A stretch of DNA of 64,000 bases from Myxococcus terminator_A (GTDB lineage: Bacteria > Myxococcota > Myxococcia > Myxococcales > Myxococcaceae): positions 1 to 64,000 of the forward strand of contig JBLZWL010000023.1 of assembly GCA_049194865.1 (NCBI GenBank). Reading direction: 5' to 3'. Position 1 is the first letter of the stretch. Each line of letters begins with the position of its first letter. Shown here piece after piece: positions 1 to 8,313 of this stretch. The position numbers were made by a program, and so were the translations under genes. The notes beneath the pieces are model-generated. The model was not told where the DNA came from, did not search any database, and saw only the letters and a program-made list of their open reading frames with translations.

Positions 1-186
1 CCACGGCGGCAATGGATGGCAGGGATGAAATCTTCATGGTGAGGTGGACCTCTCGTTGTGTGTATGGACTTGCGGCAAGATGCCATTGGGCAGCCTTCGT
101 GTCCATGGCAACTGCCAGTCCTGGAGACCTGGCAGGCCCGTCACTGTCGCATCTCGCTTGCTCTCTTGCTGCCCGGTTGGAAGACG

Positions 187-1299
187 CTAGGGGATACGGG
201 CGTCGAGCCACGTCAGGTGCGCGTCGATGGTCTCCGATACGACCTGTGCCTGCTCGGATGCGCTGGGCTCGGTGTACGGGTTGCCAATCTCCTTGTGCTT
301 CCACTTCACCCACGTCTGCTTGTACCAACCCCAGTCGAGGTTGCTTCCCGTGGACGGCGGCGTGGCGCCGGCGTACCCCGAGAAGGCGCGGATGCCCGTG
401 GCCGGGGCGACCTCCTGGCCTCCCACCACGTGGAAGAGGTGGAGCCGGTCACGACGGGGGAACTGGGCGTTCAGGTTCGTGGCCCACGCGCCATAGAACG
501 TGCCCCAGGGCCGCACGGGGTTGTTGATCTTGGTGTCGAAGGTCCCCAACTCGTCCTGGCTGTTGCGACACACGCCGTCGAACGACGACACATAGATGTC
601 GATGCCGTCGAGCGCCGTGTTCGTGCGAAGCGCCTGGGCCACGAGCATCACCAGACAGCCGCCGCGCGAGCTGCCCGCCAGATAGATGGAGCGCGTCTCC
701 GGACGGACCTGGGCCTGCAGCCAGCCCGCGAACCCGTTGACGATTCGCTGCTTGGTGTCGCTGCCGTCCAGGTGGTCGAAGTTGCTGTCGTTGACCAGGG
801 CGAGATAGGTCTTCCCGCGAGGAAACCAGCCCAGGGTGTCCAGCTTCATCGCCAGCGAGCGGCCGTCCAGCCCCACATTGGGACAGGAGACGCTGTCGCA
901 GGTCGAGTCCCAGTTGGAGGACTGTCCCGTGACGCCGCTGGAGTGGCCGCTGCTCGAAATCTTCTGGCCCGCCGACATGACGACGAGGGCCTCGCGCACC
1001 GCGGGTGCATCCGCCTCCGCGATGCGGATGTTGTGGAGCGTGCTGTCAGAGGCGCCCGCCGCGCGGAACTGCTCGAAGCCGGCCGCCGCCTGATAGGCGC
1101 CCGAGGCGTTCTTGTAGACGACGCGCCGCGACACCACCGTCCTGCTGGCGCCGCTGGGGTAGGCCAGTGCCTGGGGCTGCGCCTCCAGCGTGTCGCCGGC
1201 CTCCAGCGGACCGCCACAGCCCGCGAGGGTGCCTCCGAACAGCAGGGCCAGATTCATCCATGAAAAGACGCGGCGAGAAGTACCTGCGGTGAGAACCAT
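187..1299 (-). CDS. Secreted alpha/beta-hydrolase-like lipoprotein
   Basis: The 370-residue product starts with a lipoprotein signal (hydrophobic stretch ending in LAGC at about residue 28), so it is probably anchored in the outer membrane facing the periplasm or surface. The ATG at 1299 is preceded by AGGAGG. Around residue 210 lies AGSSRGG, which has the G-x-S-x-G form of a serine-hydrolase nucleophile elbow. It follows a strand-like YLAG and is followed by a helix-like LVMLVAQAL. Later Asp and His residues could complete a triad, but I cannot assign them. The cysteine pair DSTCDSVSC suggests a disulfide. The substrate is unknown. The gene is divergent from the secreted-protein gene at 1365. 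The fold is inferred from the elbow and secondary-structure look only; a non-catalytic carbohydrate-binding protein is possible. Confidence 0.7.
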   Translation of the reverse strand: MVLTAGTSRRVFSWMNLALLFGGTLAGCGGPLEAGDTLEAQPQALAYPSGASRTVVSRRVVYKNASGAYQAAAGFEQFRAAGASDSTLHNIRIAEADAPAVREALVVMSAGQKISSSGHSSGVTGQSSNWDSTCDSVSCPNVGLDGRSLAMKLDTLGWFPRGKTYLALVNDSNFDHLDGSDTKQRIVNGFAGWLQAQVRPETRSIYLAGSSRGGCLVMLVAQALRTNTALDGIDIYVSSFDGVCRNSQDELGTFDTKINNPVRPWGTFYGAWATNLNAQFPRRDRLHLFHVVGGQEVAPATGIRAFSGYAGATPPSTGSNLDWGWYKQTWVKWKHKEIGNPYTEPSASEQAQVVSETIDAHLTWLDARIP

Positions 1300-1364
1300 G
1301 TGTTGCTCTGCCTCCTGGAAGTGTATGAAGTTGAGTCTTTCATGGATTTCGAGGTGGGCAGAGA

Positions 1365-2213
1365 ATGCGTCGAGGCCATCTGAGTGCGCGTCGAGGTTCA
1401 GGTCGACCCGGTGTTCGTGCGGCGCACTGCGTCGCCGCGTTGGTGGCGCTGTTGCTCACCCTCGTATACGTAGAGGCGCGCGCGGATGGGTTGTCCGTCA
1501 TTCCCTACGGTGACAATTGCTGGGGCACGGGGACGGACGCGGACCGGGATGGCCTGAGCGACGACTGTGAGCACCAGGTCGCGCGCTGGTTCATGCCGCT
1601 GTTCTGGTTTGACACCGGAGAGAGTGGCTACGAGCGCCGTCCCTACTATGCGGTGAAGAGCGAGGGGTTCGCGCCGCGGACGCTGCGAATCTTCTACCTG
1701 GACACCTTCTTCGACGACACCGGCGTCACCACCGGCCACGACGGCGACCCCGAGTTCCAGATTCTCGAGGTCCATTACTCCGGTGGACGCTGGTACCTCG
1801 ACTGGGTCTACCTGTCGGCGCACCGCAAGAGCGTGTGTGAGTCGTCGGCCTGGTACTCGTACGAGCAGCTGGAATACGACACGCGTGACTCGCGCAATGC
1901 CTACCGGGGCTGGCCCGTGCTGTATGTCGCCGAGGACAAGCACGCGACGTACAACAACCTCTCCACCTGTGACAGCGGCTGCTTCGCCCAGGATTACTGC
2001 AGCCGCCATGTGGCCCAGTACCTGGATACGGCGTCCACGCCGCTGGTGTCACGCAACGTGGGGTCCACGGCGGTGCAGCTCATCAACTCGGTGGTGCTGA
2101 ACGGCAAGACGGAGCGGTTGCTCGACGACGTCGACTTCAAGGGCTGGGACGACCAGTGGTACCGGACCAACTCGAAGGGGTATCGCCGGCACCTCGACGA
2201 CTTCGGCTTCTGA
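1365..2213 (+). CDS. Secreted Vps62-like protein of unknown function
   Basis: The 282-residue protein has a long basic N-terminus followed by a hydrophobic segment (about residues 20-38) ending in EARA-DG, consistent with a Sec signal peptide. Next comes a calcium-loop-like DADRDGLSDDCE and then an aromatic-rich domain containing HDGDPEFQ and YLDWVYLSAHRK. That arrangement (His and acidic residues before a strand, then a surface His) resembles the Vps62/DUF946 group of secreted proteins, but the resemblance is only by eye. Six cysteines in the mature part suggest disulfides. Only 19 bases separate it from the next gene, so the two are probably cotranscribed. The start at 1365 lies behind a GAGGTGGGCAGAGA purine stretch. 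Function is not known. Confidence 0.65.
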   Translation: MRRGHLSARRGSGRPGVRAAHCVAALVALLLTLVYVEARADGLSVIPYGDNCWGTGTDADRDGLSDDCEHQVARWFMPLFWFDTGESGYERRPYYAVKSEGFAPRTLRIFYLDTFFDDTGVTTGHDGDPEFQILEVHYSGGRWYLDWVYLSAHRKSVCESSAWYSYEQLEYDTRDSRNAYRGWPVLYVAEDKHATYNNLSTCDSGCFAQDYCSRHVAQYLDTASTPLVSRNVGSTAVQLINSVVLNGKTERLLDDVDFKGWDDQWYRTNSKGYRRHLDDFGF

Positions 2214-2232
2214 CGCCGTCGCGAGCCTTCGT

Positions 2233-3498
2233 ATGTCGCTCGAATCCCCTCGAGTCCGCTTCCGGGGGCGCGTGGCCGTCGCCACGGGCGCCGTCGTGCT
2301 GTTGCTGGCCCTGGCGGTGGTGCTCCTCGCGCGTGACGGTGTGGGAGAGGGTGTCCGGCGCCCGGAGACCGTGAGGCCGGAGGTCTCGGTCGTGCCGGTG
2401 GTGACACCGCGGGCTGCCTCGGCTCGTGTGGGCCGCGAGGCTTCCGTGCTCGTTCCCTCCCAGGTCTCGGGAGAGGCCCTGTCGGCGGCGCTGAACGAGG
2501 AGCGGGTGGTGCTTGCCTCCAGCACCGTCATCGAGCGCATCGAGGTGGATCGGCCCTGGACCTGTGCGGGCGGGCAGGTCTCCCTGACGGGGAGGGTGGG
2601 GGGCGCGCTGGAGTCGGGTGTCCTCTACCGCTGGGTGTGGCCCGGGCGGGATGCTGCGGCCGAGCTGCATCCGGGGGCTCGACTCCAGTGGCACGCGCCG
2701 GCTGAGCCGGGTACCTATTTCGTGCGCTTCCAGGTGTGCAAGGACCTGGGTGGACGGCGTGTGGGCATCCTGGCCGAGGCGCTGCATCGAATCGAGGTCC
2801 GTGACTGTGATGACGGCGCGGCCCGCGAGGAGGGCAGGCTGAAGGTCGAAGTCATCCAGCGCGCCAACGGCGCCTTCCTCTTGCGTGCTGTCTCTCCGGA
2901 GTCCGAGGCGCTGACCGGATATGCCTGGGACTTTGGTGACGGACGGACCGCCTCCACCTCCGGGCCCGAGGTGGAGCATGCCTATGACACTCGGGCGTTG
3001 GAGTCGCTGGACGTCCGGACCTTCACGGTGCGGCTCACGACGAGTCGCCGTGCGGGTGCCGCGCTGAGCGCCACCGCCTTCGTGGGTGTGCGGGGTCAGC
3101 CACCTTCCGACGCGCCGCTGCCGGCGACGCTCACGCTGTCACGCACGCGCGCGGACTCGGACGTGTGGCGAAGCGAGGTGTCTGTCGCGGTCCCGGAGCA
3201 AGGCTTCGTCACCTGGGAGCGCGTGGAGCGAATGACTCTTCACTGGGATGACCAGGTGGAGTCCATGACGCGTGAGTGGCGCCAGGTCATCACCGTGGAG
3301 GAGGAGGCTGGCCGGGGTGGCTTCCGGGGCTTTGTCACGGTGCGCCCGTCCGAGCTGTCGGAGACCGTGAAGCAAGTAGTGGATGTCCTCCATGGGCGCG
3401 ACGAGGCCGGCGCTGAGGTCTCCGTGTCATGGGCCTCCTTCAAGCGGGAGGCGCCGCCCGTGAGGCCCGCCGCCGAGGCTCGGCTTCCGCTCAAGTAG
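2233..3498 (+). CDS. Membrane-anchored PKD-domain protein
   Basis: The 421-residue protein has one N-terminal membrane segment (about residues 13-33, rich in V, A and L) after a short basic cytoplasmic tail. There is no cleavage-type site, so it is probably a type II membrane protein with the bulk outside the cytoplasm. At about residues 215-270 the sequence YAWDFGDG and a following HAYD give the core signature of a PKD (polycystic kidney disease) beta-sandwich. A preceding segment (about 95-190) also looks like an Ig/PKD-type sandwich (YRWVWPGRD, GTYFVRFQV). No catalytic motif is visible. PKD folds usually mediate adhesion or spacing in surface proteins. It follows the 1365 gene closely and may act with it. 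The start codon has only a weak GCGAG upstream. Confidence 0.7.
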   Translation: MSLESPRVRFRGRVAVATGAVVLLLALAVVLLARDGVGEGVRRPETVRPEVSVVPVVTPRAASARVGREASVLVPSQVSGEALSAALNEERVVLASSTVIERIEVDRPWTCAGGQVSLTGRVGGALESGVLYRWVWPGRDAAAELHPGARLQWHAPAEPGTYFVRFQVCKDLGGRRVGILAEALHRIEVRDCDDGAAREEGRLKVEVIQRANGAFLLRAVSPESEALTGYAWDFGDGRTASTSGPEVEHAYDTRALESLDVRTFTVRLTTSRRAGAALSATAFVGVRGQPPSDAPLPATLTLSRTRADSDVWRSEVSVAVPEQGFVTWERVERMTLHWDDQVESMTREWRQVITVEEEAGRGGFRGFVTVRPSELSETVKQVVDVLHGRDEAGAEVSVSWASFKREAPPVRPAAEARLPLK

Positions 3499-3850
3499 CC
3501 GGCCAGTCTTCGCTCCCAGCGTCGGGTTCGTGACGGGCCAAGGCGTCGTCTCCCCCTGGTCAGTCGGCACTCGGCTGCGCTTGTCACGCCCCCACCCCGC
3601 ACTGGCGAGAGGTGGCGCCTCCCAGGGGCAGATGTCTGTCGTTGCGGGCGAAGGCGTGGCACATCTGCTCGCCCGCAGACTGCGGGCGTCAGAAGCAACG
3701 ACGCCTGGCTGCGCTATCTCCAGGCGGTCAATCACTGGCAAGATGAGCGTCGGTGCGGCGCCAGCCATTCGACCTGGGTCCAGTTGCCTCGAAACAGGCC
3801 CGCTGGACATGTTGCGCCTGACGAAGTGACGACTGGAAAGGATGATTTCG
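3499..3850. other. Intergenic region with an intricate inverted-repeat block
   Basis: I see no convincing gene here; a 99-codon frame at 3530-3829 has non-protein-like composition. Within 3628-3702 are several nested perfect inverted repeats. GCAGATGT (3628) pairs with ACATCTGC (3661). GTCGTTGC (3638) pairs with GCAACGAC (3695). GCGGGCGA (3644) pairs with TCGCCCGC (3669). The last of these competes with a tight hairpin, CGCCCGCA-GAC-TGCGGGCG (3670-3688). This could be a transcript-end structure for the 2233 gene, a structured leader for the 3851 gene, or a small RNA. No T-tract follows the hairpin. Confidence 0.4.
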
Positions 3851-4690
3851 ATGGCGAACCTAATCGACCTCATTGGAGAGTCCGCGCCGTATGTCAATGC
3901 CTACGACTTGAACGTCGTCGATGGCGTGCTGCACGGTCGGTTCAAGCCGGAGCAGCAGCGATACTCCGAGACGACGTTGCTGAACTGCTCGGAGGCGCTT
4001 CGCTTCTCGGCGCTCCACGCGGTCCTGACCTGCGCCGCGGCGAACCCCGTTCAGGCCAAGCGCTACTACCTCGCCGCCAAGGCAGATCTCCAGGTGTTCC
4101 CGGTCAAGGCGACCCGGACGAAATCCTTTCGCTGCGAGGGACGAGTGACCAGCATCGAAGAGAAACAGCAGCTCCCCTACTTCAAGGCGACCGCGACGTG
4201 CTTCACGGAGGAGGGCGAGCGCTACGCGGTCATGCATGGGGAGTGCATCACCCTCACGGAGGAGAAGTTCGTGGCCATCAAGGGGGCGGATGAGGCACCC
4301 GCGAAGGCGTGGACTCCCGGTCAGCCCAATCCCCACCAGAACCCGGTGCGACCGATGAAGCTGGACTGGGTGAAGCCCGGTGAGGTGCTGAAGGCCCAGT
4401 TGGATGGGTTGACCCGCGAGGACTTCGCCGGCCACTTCGACGTGCGGGCGATATGTCCCTTGACCATCCTGGTGGGGAATGCGGTGTCCCTGGTGAGCCA
4501 CTTCCCTGGCTTCGACGTCTATCGCATCAATAGATGTATGTCTTCTTGCAAGGACGTGCCTTTCCCGGGGGAGTCGGTGCGGTTGACCTGTGCCGCCGAA
4601 GCGGCTGGCCAGTTCAAGATCACCGTGGAGAATGCTCAAGGGAAGTTCCTGGCCGCCATTCAGGTCGACGCGACGCCTGACTCGCGTTGA
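3851..4690 (+). CDS. Hypothetical protein, possibly double hot-dog fold
   Basis: I do not recognise the 279-residue product with certainty. The start at 3851 is preferred over the ATG nine bases upstream because GGAAAGG (3835-3841) then sits at normal ribosome-binding distance. The protein looks like two similar halves. The first has NVVDGVLHGRF and a helix LLNCSEALRFSALHAVLTCAA. The second has VSHFPGFDVYRI followed by a PFPGESVRLTC strand and ends FLAAIQV. This layout recalls hot-dog-fold thioester enzymes of the FabZ/FabA type, but the usual catalytic His/Glu or Asp pair is not obvious. There is no signal peptide or membrane segment. It lies 29 bases upstream of a lipocalin-like gene and is probably cotranscribed with it, which hints at handling a small hydrophobic ligand. 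Confidence 0.55.
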   Translation: MANLIDLIGESAPYVNAYDLNVVDGVLHGRFKPEQQRYSETTLLNCSEALRFSALHAVLTCAAANPVQAKRYYLAAKADLQVFPVKATRTKSFRCEGRVTSIEEKQQLPYFKATATCFTEEGERYAVMHGECITLTEEKFVAIKGADEAPAKAWTPGQPNPHQNPVRPMKLDWVKPGEVLKAQLDGLTREDFAGHFDVRAICPLTILVGNAVSLVSHFPGFDVYRINRCMSSCKDVPFPGESVRLTCAAEAAGQFKITVENAQGKFLAAIQVDATPDSR

Positions 4691-4719
4691 TTTCGACCCT
4701 ACCCAGAGGAGATGAATCA

Positions 4720-5166
4720 ATGCTCAAGGATAGACTCATCGGTACCTGGCAGCTCGTATCCATGGTGAGCCTCCTGCCTGATGGCAGCAAGGTCCATCCC
4801 TTCGGAGAGCAGCTCCTGGGGATGTTGATGTATGACGGCCAGGGAAACATGTCCGTGCAGCTCATGCGGGGGGACCGCGCCCCCTTCCAGTCCGCGGATC
4901 CCATGCGGAGCCAGGGCGAGGAAGCGAAGGCCGCGCTGGACGGGGCCGCCGTGTACTTCGGGACCTACGAGGTCGACGAGAAGACGGACGTGGTCTCTCA
5001 CCACGTCCAGGGCAGCCTCTTTCCGAACTGGATTGGGACCGTGCAGCGACGCAAGGCCGTCCTGGATGGCCAGCAGCTCTTCCTGCGCACCGACCCCCTC
5101 ACGCTGGGGGGCAGCCATTCCGTATTCGTCCTGGAGTGGCGCAGGCTGACGCCCTCGTCCACCTGA
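4720..5166 (+). CDS. Lipocalin-like domain protein
   Basis: The 148-residue cytosolic protein opens with LIGTWQLVS, the strand and helix turn typical of the lipocalin-like Lipocalin_5 family (PF13924). Further family-like elements are GMLMYDGQGNMSVQL, YFGTYEVDE and VLEWRR at the end. The start at 4720 follows AGAGGAG at good spacing; an in-frame ATG 33 bases earlier lacks a site. Such single-domain proteins form a small beta-barrel and often sit in polyketide, lipid or detoxification operons, where their ligand is unknown. It probably forms an operon with the preceding gene. The domain call is confident; any role is not. Confidence 0.75.
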   Translation: MLKDRLIGTWQLVSMVSLLPDGSKVHPFGEQLLGMLMYDGQGNMSVQLMRGDRAPFQSADPMRSQGEEAKAALDGAAVYFGTYEVDEKTDVVSHHVQGSLFPNWIGTVQRRKAVLDGQQLFLRTDPLTLGGSHSVFVLEWRRLTPSST

Positions 5167-5174
5167 CTCCCGTC

Positions 5175-5217
5175 GCGGCGAGGCCTCCAGGTCCTCTTCC
5201 CCTGGAGGCTTCGTCGT
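5175..5217 (+). terminator. Hairpin downstream of lipocalin-like gene
   Basis: A 17-bp stem (5175-5191 with 5201-5217) with three G-U pairs surrounds a 9-base pyrimidine loop; its core GCCTCCAGG/CCTGGAGGC is perfect. It begins nine bases after the stop codon. There is no U-tract, so it may be a Rho-assisted or RNA-stabilising end. Confidence 0.6.
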
Positions 5218-5324
5218 CGCGTGAGCCTGGATATGTTTCACCCGAAGAAAACAAGACTGGCTCGAAATGCAGTTGCTCCTGTGATAGATGTGCTCGGCGA
5301 TACCTTCACTGATGGGAGTCGAGC

Positions 5325-5606
5325 ATGTTCAAGCAGCCCGTGAAGCTGGCCTGTGTCGTCGCGCTGGTCCTGAGTGGTTGTGGTGGTGCCCCCGAGGCGC
5401 AGTCCGTGGAGGAGGCGGAGGTCATCGAGTCGACCGAGCAGGCGCTCATCTGGGCTTGTGACGGCACGCGCGCCTTCAACCGCTACTGGTACGTGAACAA
5501 CGTCGAGGTCGGCCGCGAGTACTGCGACTGCCCCGATATCCTCAACAAGTTCGGCGAGCAGCGGGGCCGCTACACCCAGCAGCACATCGCCTACTGCGCC
5601 CCTTGA
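5325..5606 (+). CDS. Small cysteine-containing lipoprotein (paralog of 22607 gene)
   Basis: The 93-residue product has a lipoprotein signal ending LVLSGC (cysteine at about residue 19), then an acidic linker (EEAEVIESTEQAL) and a compact C-terminal module with four cysteines: CDG, YCDC and a final YCAP. The segment VEVGREYCDC closely matches VEVGRRDCLC in the small lipoprotein at 22607-22891, which has the same length, linker and terminal cysteine. The two are therefore likely paralogs. The module resembles short secreted proteins annotated as DUF6289, a tentative comparison from memory. Glycine at +2 predicts outer-membrane sorting. Function is unknown. Confidence 0.7.
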   Translation: MFKQPVKLACVVALVLSGCGGAPEAQSVEEAEVIESTEQALIWACDGTRAFNRYWYVNNVEVGREYCDCPDILNKFGEQRGRYTQQHIAYCAP

Positions 5607-5617
5607 GCGTCGCGTAC

Positions 5618-5764
5618 GTGAGGAGCACACCACCTGGACTGGCAGTCACTCCGTGGTGGCTCGGCTCGCGGCTGAGCACGCTCCTTCCGCTTTGTCTGGC
5701 CCTGCTCGGGTGTCACGCCGAGCAGGAGCCTTTCACGCCACCACTCGAAGACGCCTGGGGATGA
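5618..5764 (+). CDS. Possible 48-residue micro-lipoprotein or gene remnant
   Basis: A GTG at 5618 opens a 48-codon frame ending at 5764. Its product has a basic start, a Leu-rich segment and a convincing lipobox (LALLGC at about residue 32), followed by only 16 residues (EQEPFTPPLEDAWG). No clear ribosome-binding site precedes it. It lies 11 bases after the stop of the small lipoprotein gene. The good lipobox argues that it is or was a lipoprotein N-terminus. The very short mature part suggests either a micro-lipoprotein or the 5' stub of a decayed gene. Confidence 0.3.
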   Translation: MRSTPPGLAVTPWWLGSRLSTLLPLCLALLGCHAEQEPFTPPLEDAWG

Positions 5765-5958
5765 GGGCGCATCGAGGGACAGCTGCGCGGTGAATGCTCG
5801 CATCCTCGAGGCGGCCCTCGTGAAGCAGTGAGCCGTGCCCCCGCGGAGGCATGACGCACCCTGTCGTTGGTGGGCCCGCTGCTCCTGAAGTGCGCGGGTG
5901 TAACCGTCTTCGGGCTCGGGTCGTAGGAGGGGTCTCCCTGTCCCTGAGGAACACCTCC

Positions 5959-7272
5959 ATGTCCGGTACCAAGGTCGCCGCGAAGGTCCTCGCGAAGCCG
6001 TTCTTGTCCCCGCCGAAGGTCGAGTTGGCGAAGCCGAAGCCCGTCCTCCCTCAGGCCGCGAAGCCGGCGAGCGCCTTCGCGCGGGACTCCTTTGATGCGG
6101 CCCAGCGGAAGTCCGGACCGGACTTGACGGGAGCGGCTCGCGCCAGGCCGAGCGCGACGCCGCCGACAGTCAGCGAGGACAAGTCCGGGCGGACGGTGGT
6201 GAACCTGGGCGCGGGTGACGACACGGCGACTGTCTCCCAGGGACCCAAGGGTGGGCTGACCATCACCAGCGGGGGCACCACCCTCCAGCTCACGGCGGAG
6301 CAGGCCGAGAATGTGGTCATCAAGGGCGGCGACGGGAACGACCAGATTACCGTGGACGCCAACGTGAAGACGGGCGTGGCCATCGATGGAGGAAAGGGAG
6401 ATGACTATCTCCAGGGTGGCTCGGGTGATGACTCCATCCGGGGCGGTGATGGCCGGGACGTGGTGTATGGCCTGGGCGGCAACGACGCGGTGAGCGGCGG
6501 GGCGGGGCGGGACTACCTCGATGGTGGCCGTGGCGACGACAGCCTCAAGGGCGACTCCGGCAATGACCAGGTGATTGGCGGCCGGGGCAACGACAAGCTG
6601 GCCGGCGGCTCCGGGAGCGATGTGCTCGCGGGAGGGGCCGGCAAGGATGCCATTGACGGCGGCTCCGGGCGCGACGAGGTCTATTCACAGAAGGACGACA
6701 CCGTGGCGCGCTCGAAGCAGGACACCGTCACCACGGTGGACCTGAGCAAGGACGTGGGCACGTCGGTGACGGTGAAGGGGGATGCGAACTTCCAGGCGCG
6801 CGTGCAGTCGGACCTGGAGGCGCTGGAGTCGCTCCCGGTGGGACGGGAGCTGCTCTCGGGGCTGGATGCCAGCGGCAGGTCGACGACCATCCGGGAGACC
6901 TCGGGTGGAGACTCGGCCTCTCCGACCAACGACGACGACTCGTGGTTGCGGCCCGACGGGACGCCGGGGCCGGGCTCGGACGCGAACATCAACTACAACC
7001 CCACGGATACGGAGTACTACGAAGGAGACAAGCCCTGGCAGGTGCGTCCCCCCGTCACCACGCTCTTTCACGAGCTGGTGCATGGCTACAACTACGCCAC
7101 GGGGACGCGCGCACCGGGAGAGACGGACGGCGTGAAGAACCGTGAGCTGGCCGCGACGGGGCTGCCCTATGACCACGACGGCAACGCCAGCACGCCGGAC
7201 ATCCGGCCCTCGCATCCCACCGAGAACAAGCTCCGGGAGCAGCTCGGGTTGACGCCCCGCCCGGAGTACTGA
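5959..7272 (+). CDS. RTX-repeat M91-type (NleD-like) metalloprotease
   Basis: The 437-residue product starts at 5959 behind TGAGGA; upstream in-frame codons look non-coding. Residues 1-100 are Lys/Pro/Ala-rich and disordered with no Sec signal. Residues about 145-245 hold roughly ten calcium-binding RTX nonapeptides (GGxGxD pattern, for example GGSGDDSIRG). The C-terminal part carries the zinc motif HELVH (H371, E372, H375) followed by NRELAATGL and a TENKLREQLGL tail, the arrangement of peptidase family M91, whose founder is the type III effector NleD. RTX repeats usually mean export by a type I system and folding in external calcium. The combination suggests a secreted or cell-delivered protease that activates outside. 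No transporter genes are nearby. The target is unknown. Confidence 0.8.
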   Translation: MSGTKVAAKVLAKPFLSPPKVELAKPKPVLPQAAKPASAFARDSFDAAQRKSGPDLTGAARARPSATPPTVSEDKSGRTVVNLGAGDDTATVSQGPKGGLTITSGGTTLQLTAEQAENVVIKGGDGNDQITVDANVKTGVAIDGGKGDDYLQGGSGDDSIRGGDGRDVVYGLGGNDAVSGGAGRDYLDGGRGDDSLKGDSGNDQVIGGRGNDKLAGGSGSDVLAGGAGKDAIDGGSGRDEVYSQKDDTVARSKQDTVTTVDLSKDVGTSVTVKGDANFQARVQSDLEALESLPVGRELLSGLDASGRSTTIRETSGGDSASPTNDDDSWLRPDGTPGPGSDANINYNPTDTEYYEGDKPWQVRPPVTTLFHELVHGYNYATGTRAPGETDGVKNRELAATGLPYDHDGNASTPDIRPSHPTENKLREQLGLTPRPEY

Positions 7273-7361
7273 CGGGCGCTTGGGCGTTGGAGCCCCAGGC
7301 CCACACCTGTCCTCCAGCGGCCAATGTCAGTGTGTGCCATTGGCCCCCATCAAGGGGCCGC

Positions 7362-8297
7362 TCAAACGCGGCCTTTGGCGCCAGCGGAGCGCATCAGCTC
7401 TCGCAGCGCCGAGGGAGGGATGTCGTTGTACTTGCGAAAGGTCCTGGAGAAGTGTGCCTGGTCGGAGAAGCCCGTGCAGAACGCGACGTCCGTGAGCGTC
7501 AAGCTCGCATCGCCCAGCAGCCCGTGCGCGGCGTCGACCCGCGAGCGCTGCAGGGTCTCCGAGAAGGTCGTCCCTTCCTCGTGCAAGGCGCGTTGAAGGG
7601 TGCGGCGGGACAAGGCGAGCCCCTGTGCGCTCTCCTCGAGCGTCCAGGGGTGGAGCAGGTCTCCGCTCATGAGCCGCTGGAGTCGGTCGCGGACCGGTCC
7701 CGGCGCTTCCTGCACGGGCGCTTCGCTCACGGGGGGAGGAGCCTGTCGCGCGGGCTTCCACGAGAAGGTGGCCACGTCGGTGACCGGGGGCAGCTTCCGG
7801 GGGCCGAGCCTGGAAGTCCCACCGTGGATGACGACGTCCGCGCCGGAGGGGCACGCGAGCGACACCGTCAGGCCCGTGAAGCCCGCGGTCTCCAGGATGG
7901 CGACGAGGACGCCCCAGATGAACAGGTCGTTGACGACGCGAATCCTCCCGCCGTCGATGGCCACGTGGCGCAGCGTCATCCGGGCACGCGCCAGGTCATG
8001 TTCGACGAGTCGTGTCCGGTGCCGGGAGTGCATGAAGCGCTCGAGCGTGCTCCACCGCTCCACCGTGTGCCGGGGCGTCTGCCCCGCGCAGAGCGCGCGC
8101 AGCACGGGATGCGATGACAAGGCCCTGAGCGACCGGCCCAGCTCCAGCACCGGGCGCCACCCATGGGCATCCATCACGTCCTGGAGGATGGCGACCTTGT
8201 CGCGACCCTCCGTGGGAATCCCCGGGTAGTCCCGCGCGACGACGGCCTTCAGCACGGCGCTCAGCGCCGCGCTCGTCATGACGCCCTGGTCCTCCAT
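7362..8297 (-). CDS. AraC-family transcriptional regulator
   Basis: The 311-residue protein has a C-terminal AraC/XylS double helix-turn-helix: the first helix around LEESAQGLALSRRTLQRAL, the second around LTDVAFCTGFSDQAHFSRTFRKY, followed by the usual PPSALR. The N-terminal 180 residues look like the Arabinose_bd-type ligand-sensing domain (PF12625), with the typical R-x-L near residue 55 and a central RHVAIDGG segment. It acts in the cytoplasm as a DNA-binding activator or repressor. The gene lies 16 bases after the DJ-1/PfpI-like lipoprotein gene on the same strand, so it may control or respond to that unit. A GAGGAGG lies 12 bases before the ATG at 8297; an internal ATG at 8279 is also possible. 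Confidence 0.85.
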   Translation of the reverse strand: MEDQGVMTSAALSAVLKAVVARDYPGIPTEGRDKVAILQDVMDAHGWRPVLELGRSLRALSSHPVLRALCAGQTPRHTVERWSTLERFMHSRHRTRLVEHDLARARMTLRHVAIDGGRIRVVNDLFIWGVLVAILETAGFTGLTVSLACPSGADVVIHGGTSRLGPRKLPPVTDVATFSWKPARQAPPPVSEAPVQEAPGPVRDRLQRLMSGDLLHPWTLEESAQGLALSRRTLQRALHEEGTTFSETLQRSRVDAAHGLLGDASLTLTDVAFCTGFSDQAHFSRTFRKYNDIPPSALRELMRSAGAKGRV

Positions 8298-8313
8298 GGT
8301 CAGCGGGTCCTCC

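Noticed and set aside
1..186. Possible gene fragment at the left window edge
   Set aside because: No frame with credible composition or family signature; treated as intergenic.
3656..3672. TGGCAC resembling a sigma-54 -24 element
   Set aside because: The expected TTGC at -12 is absent at the required spacing.
3530..3829. A 99-codon frame in the structured intergenic region
   Set aside because: No ribosome-binding site and no protein-like pattern; the inverted repeats explain the sequence better.
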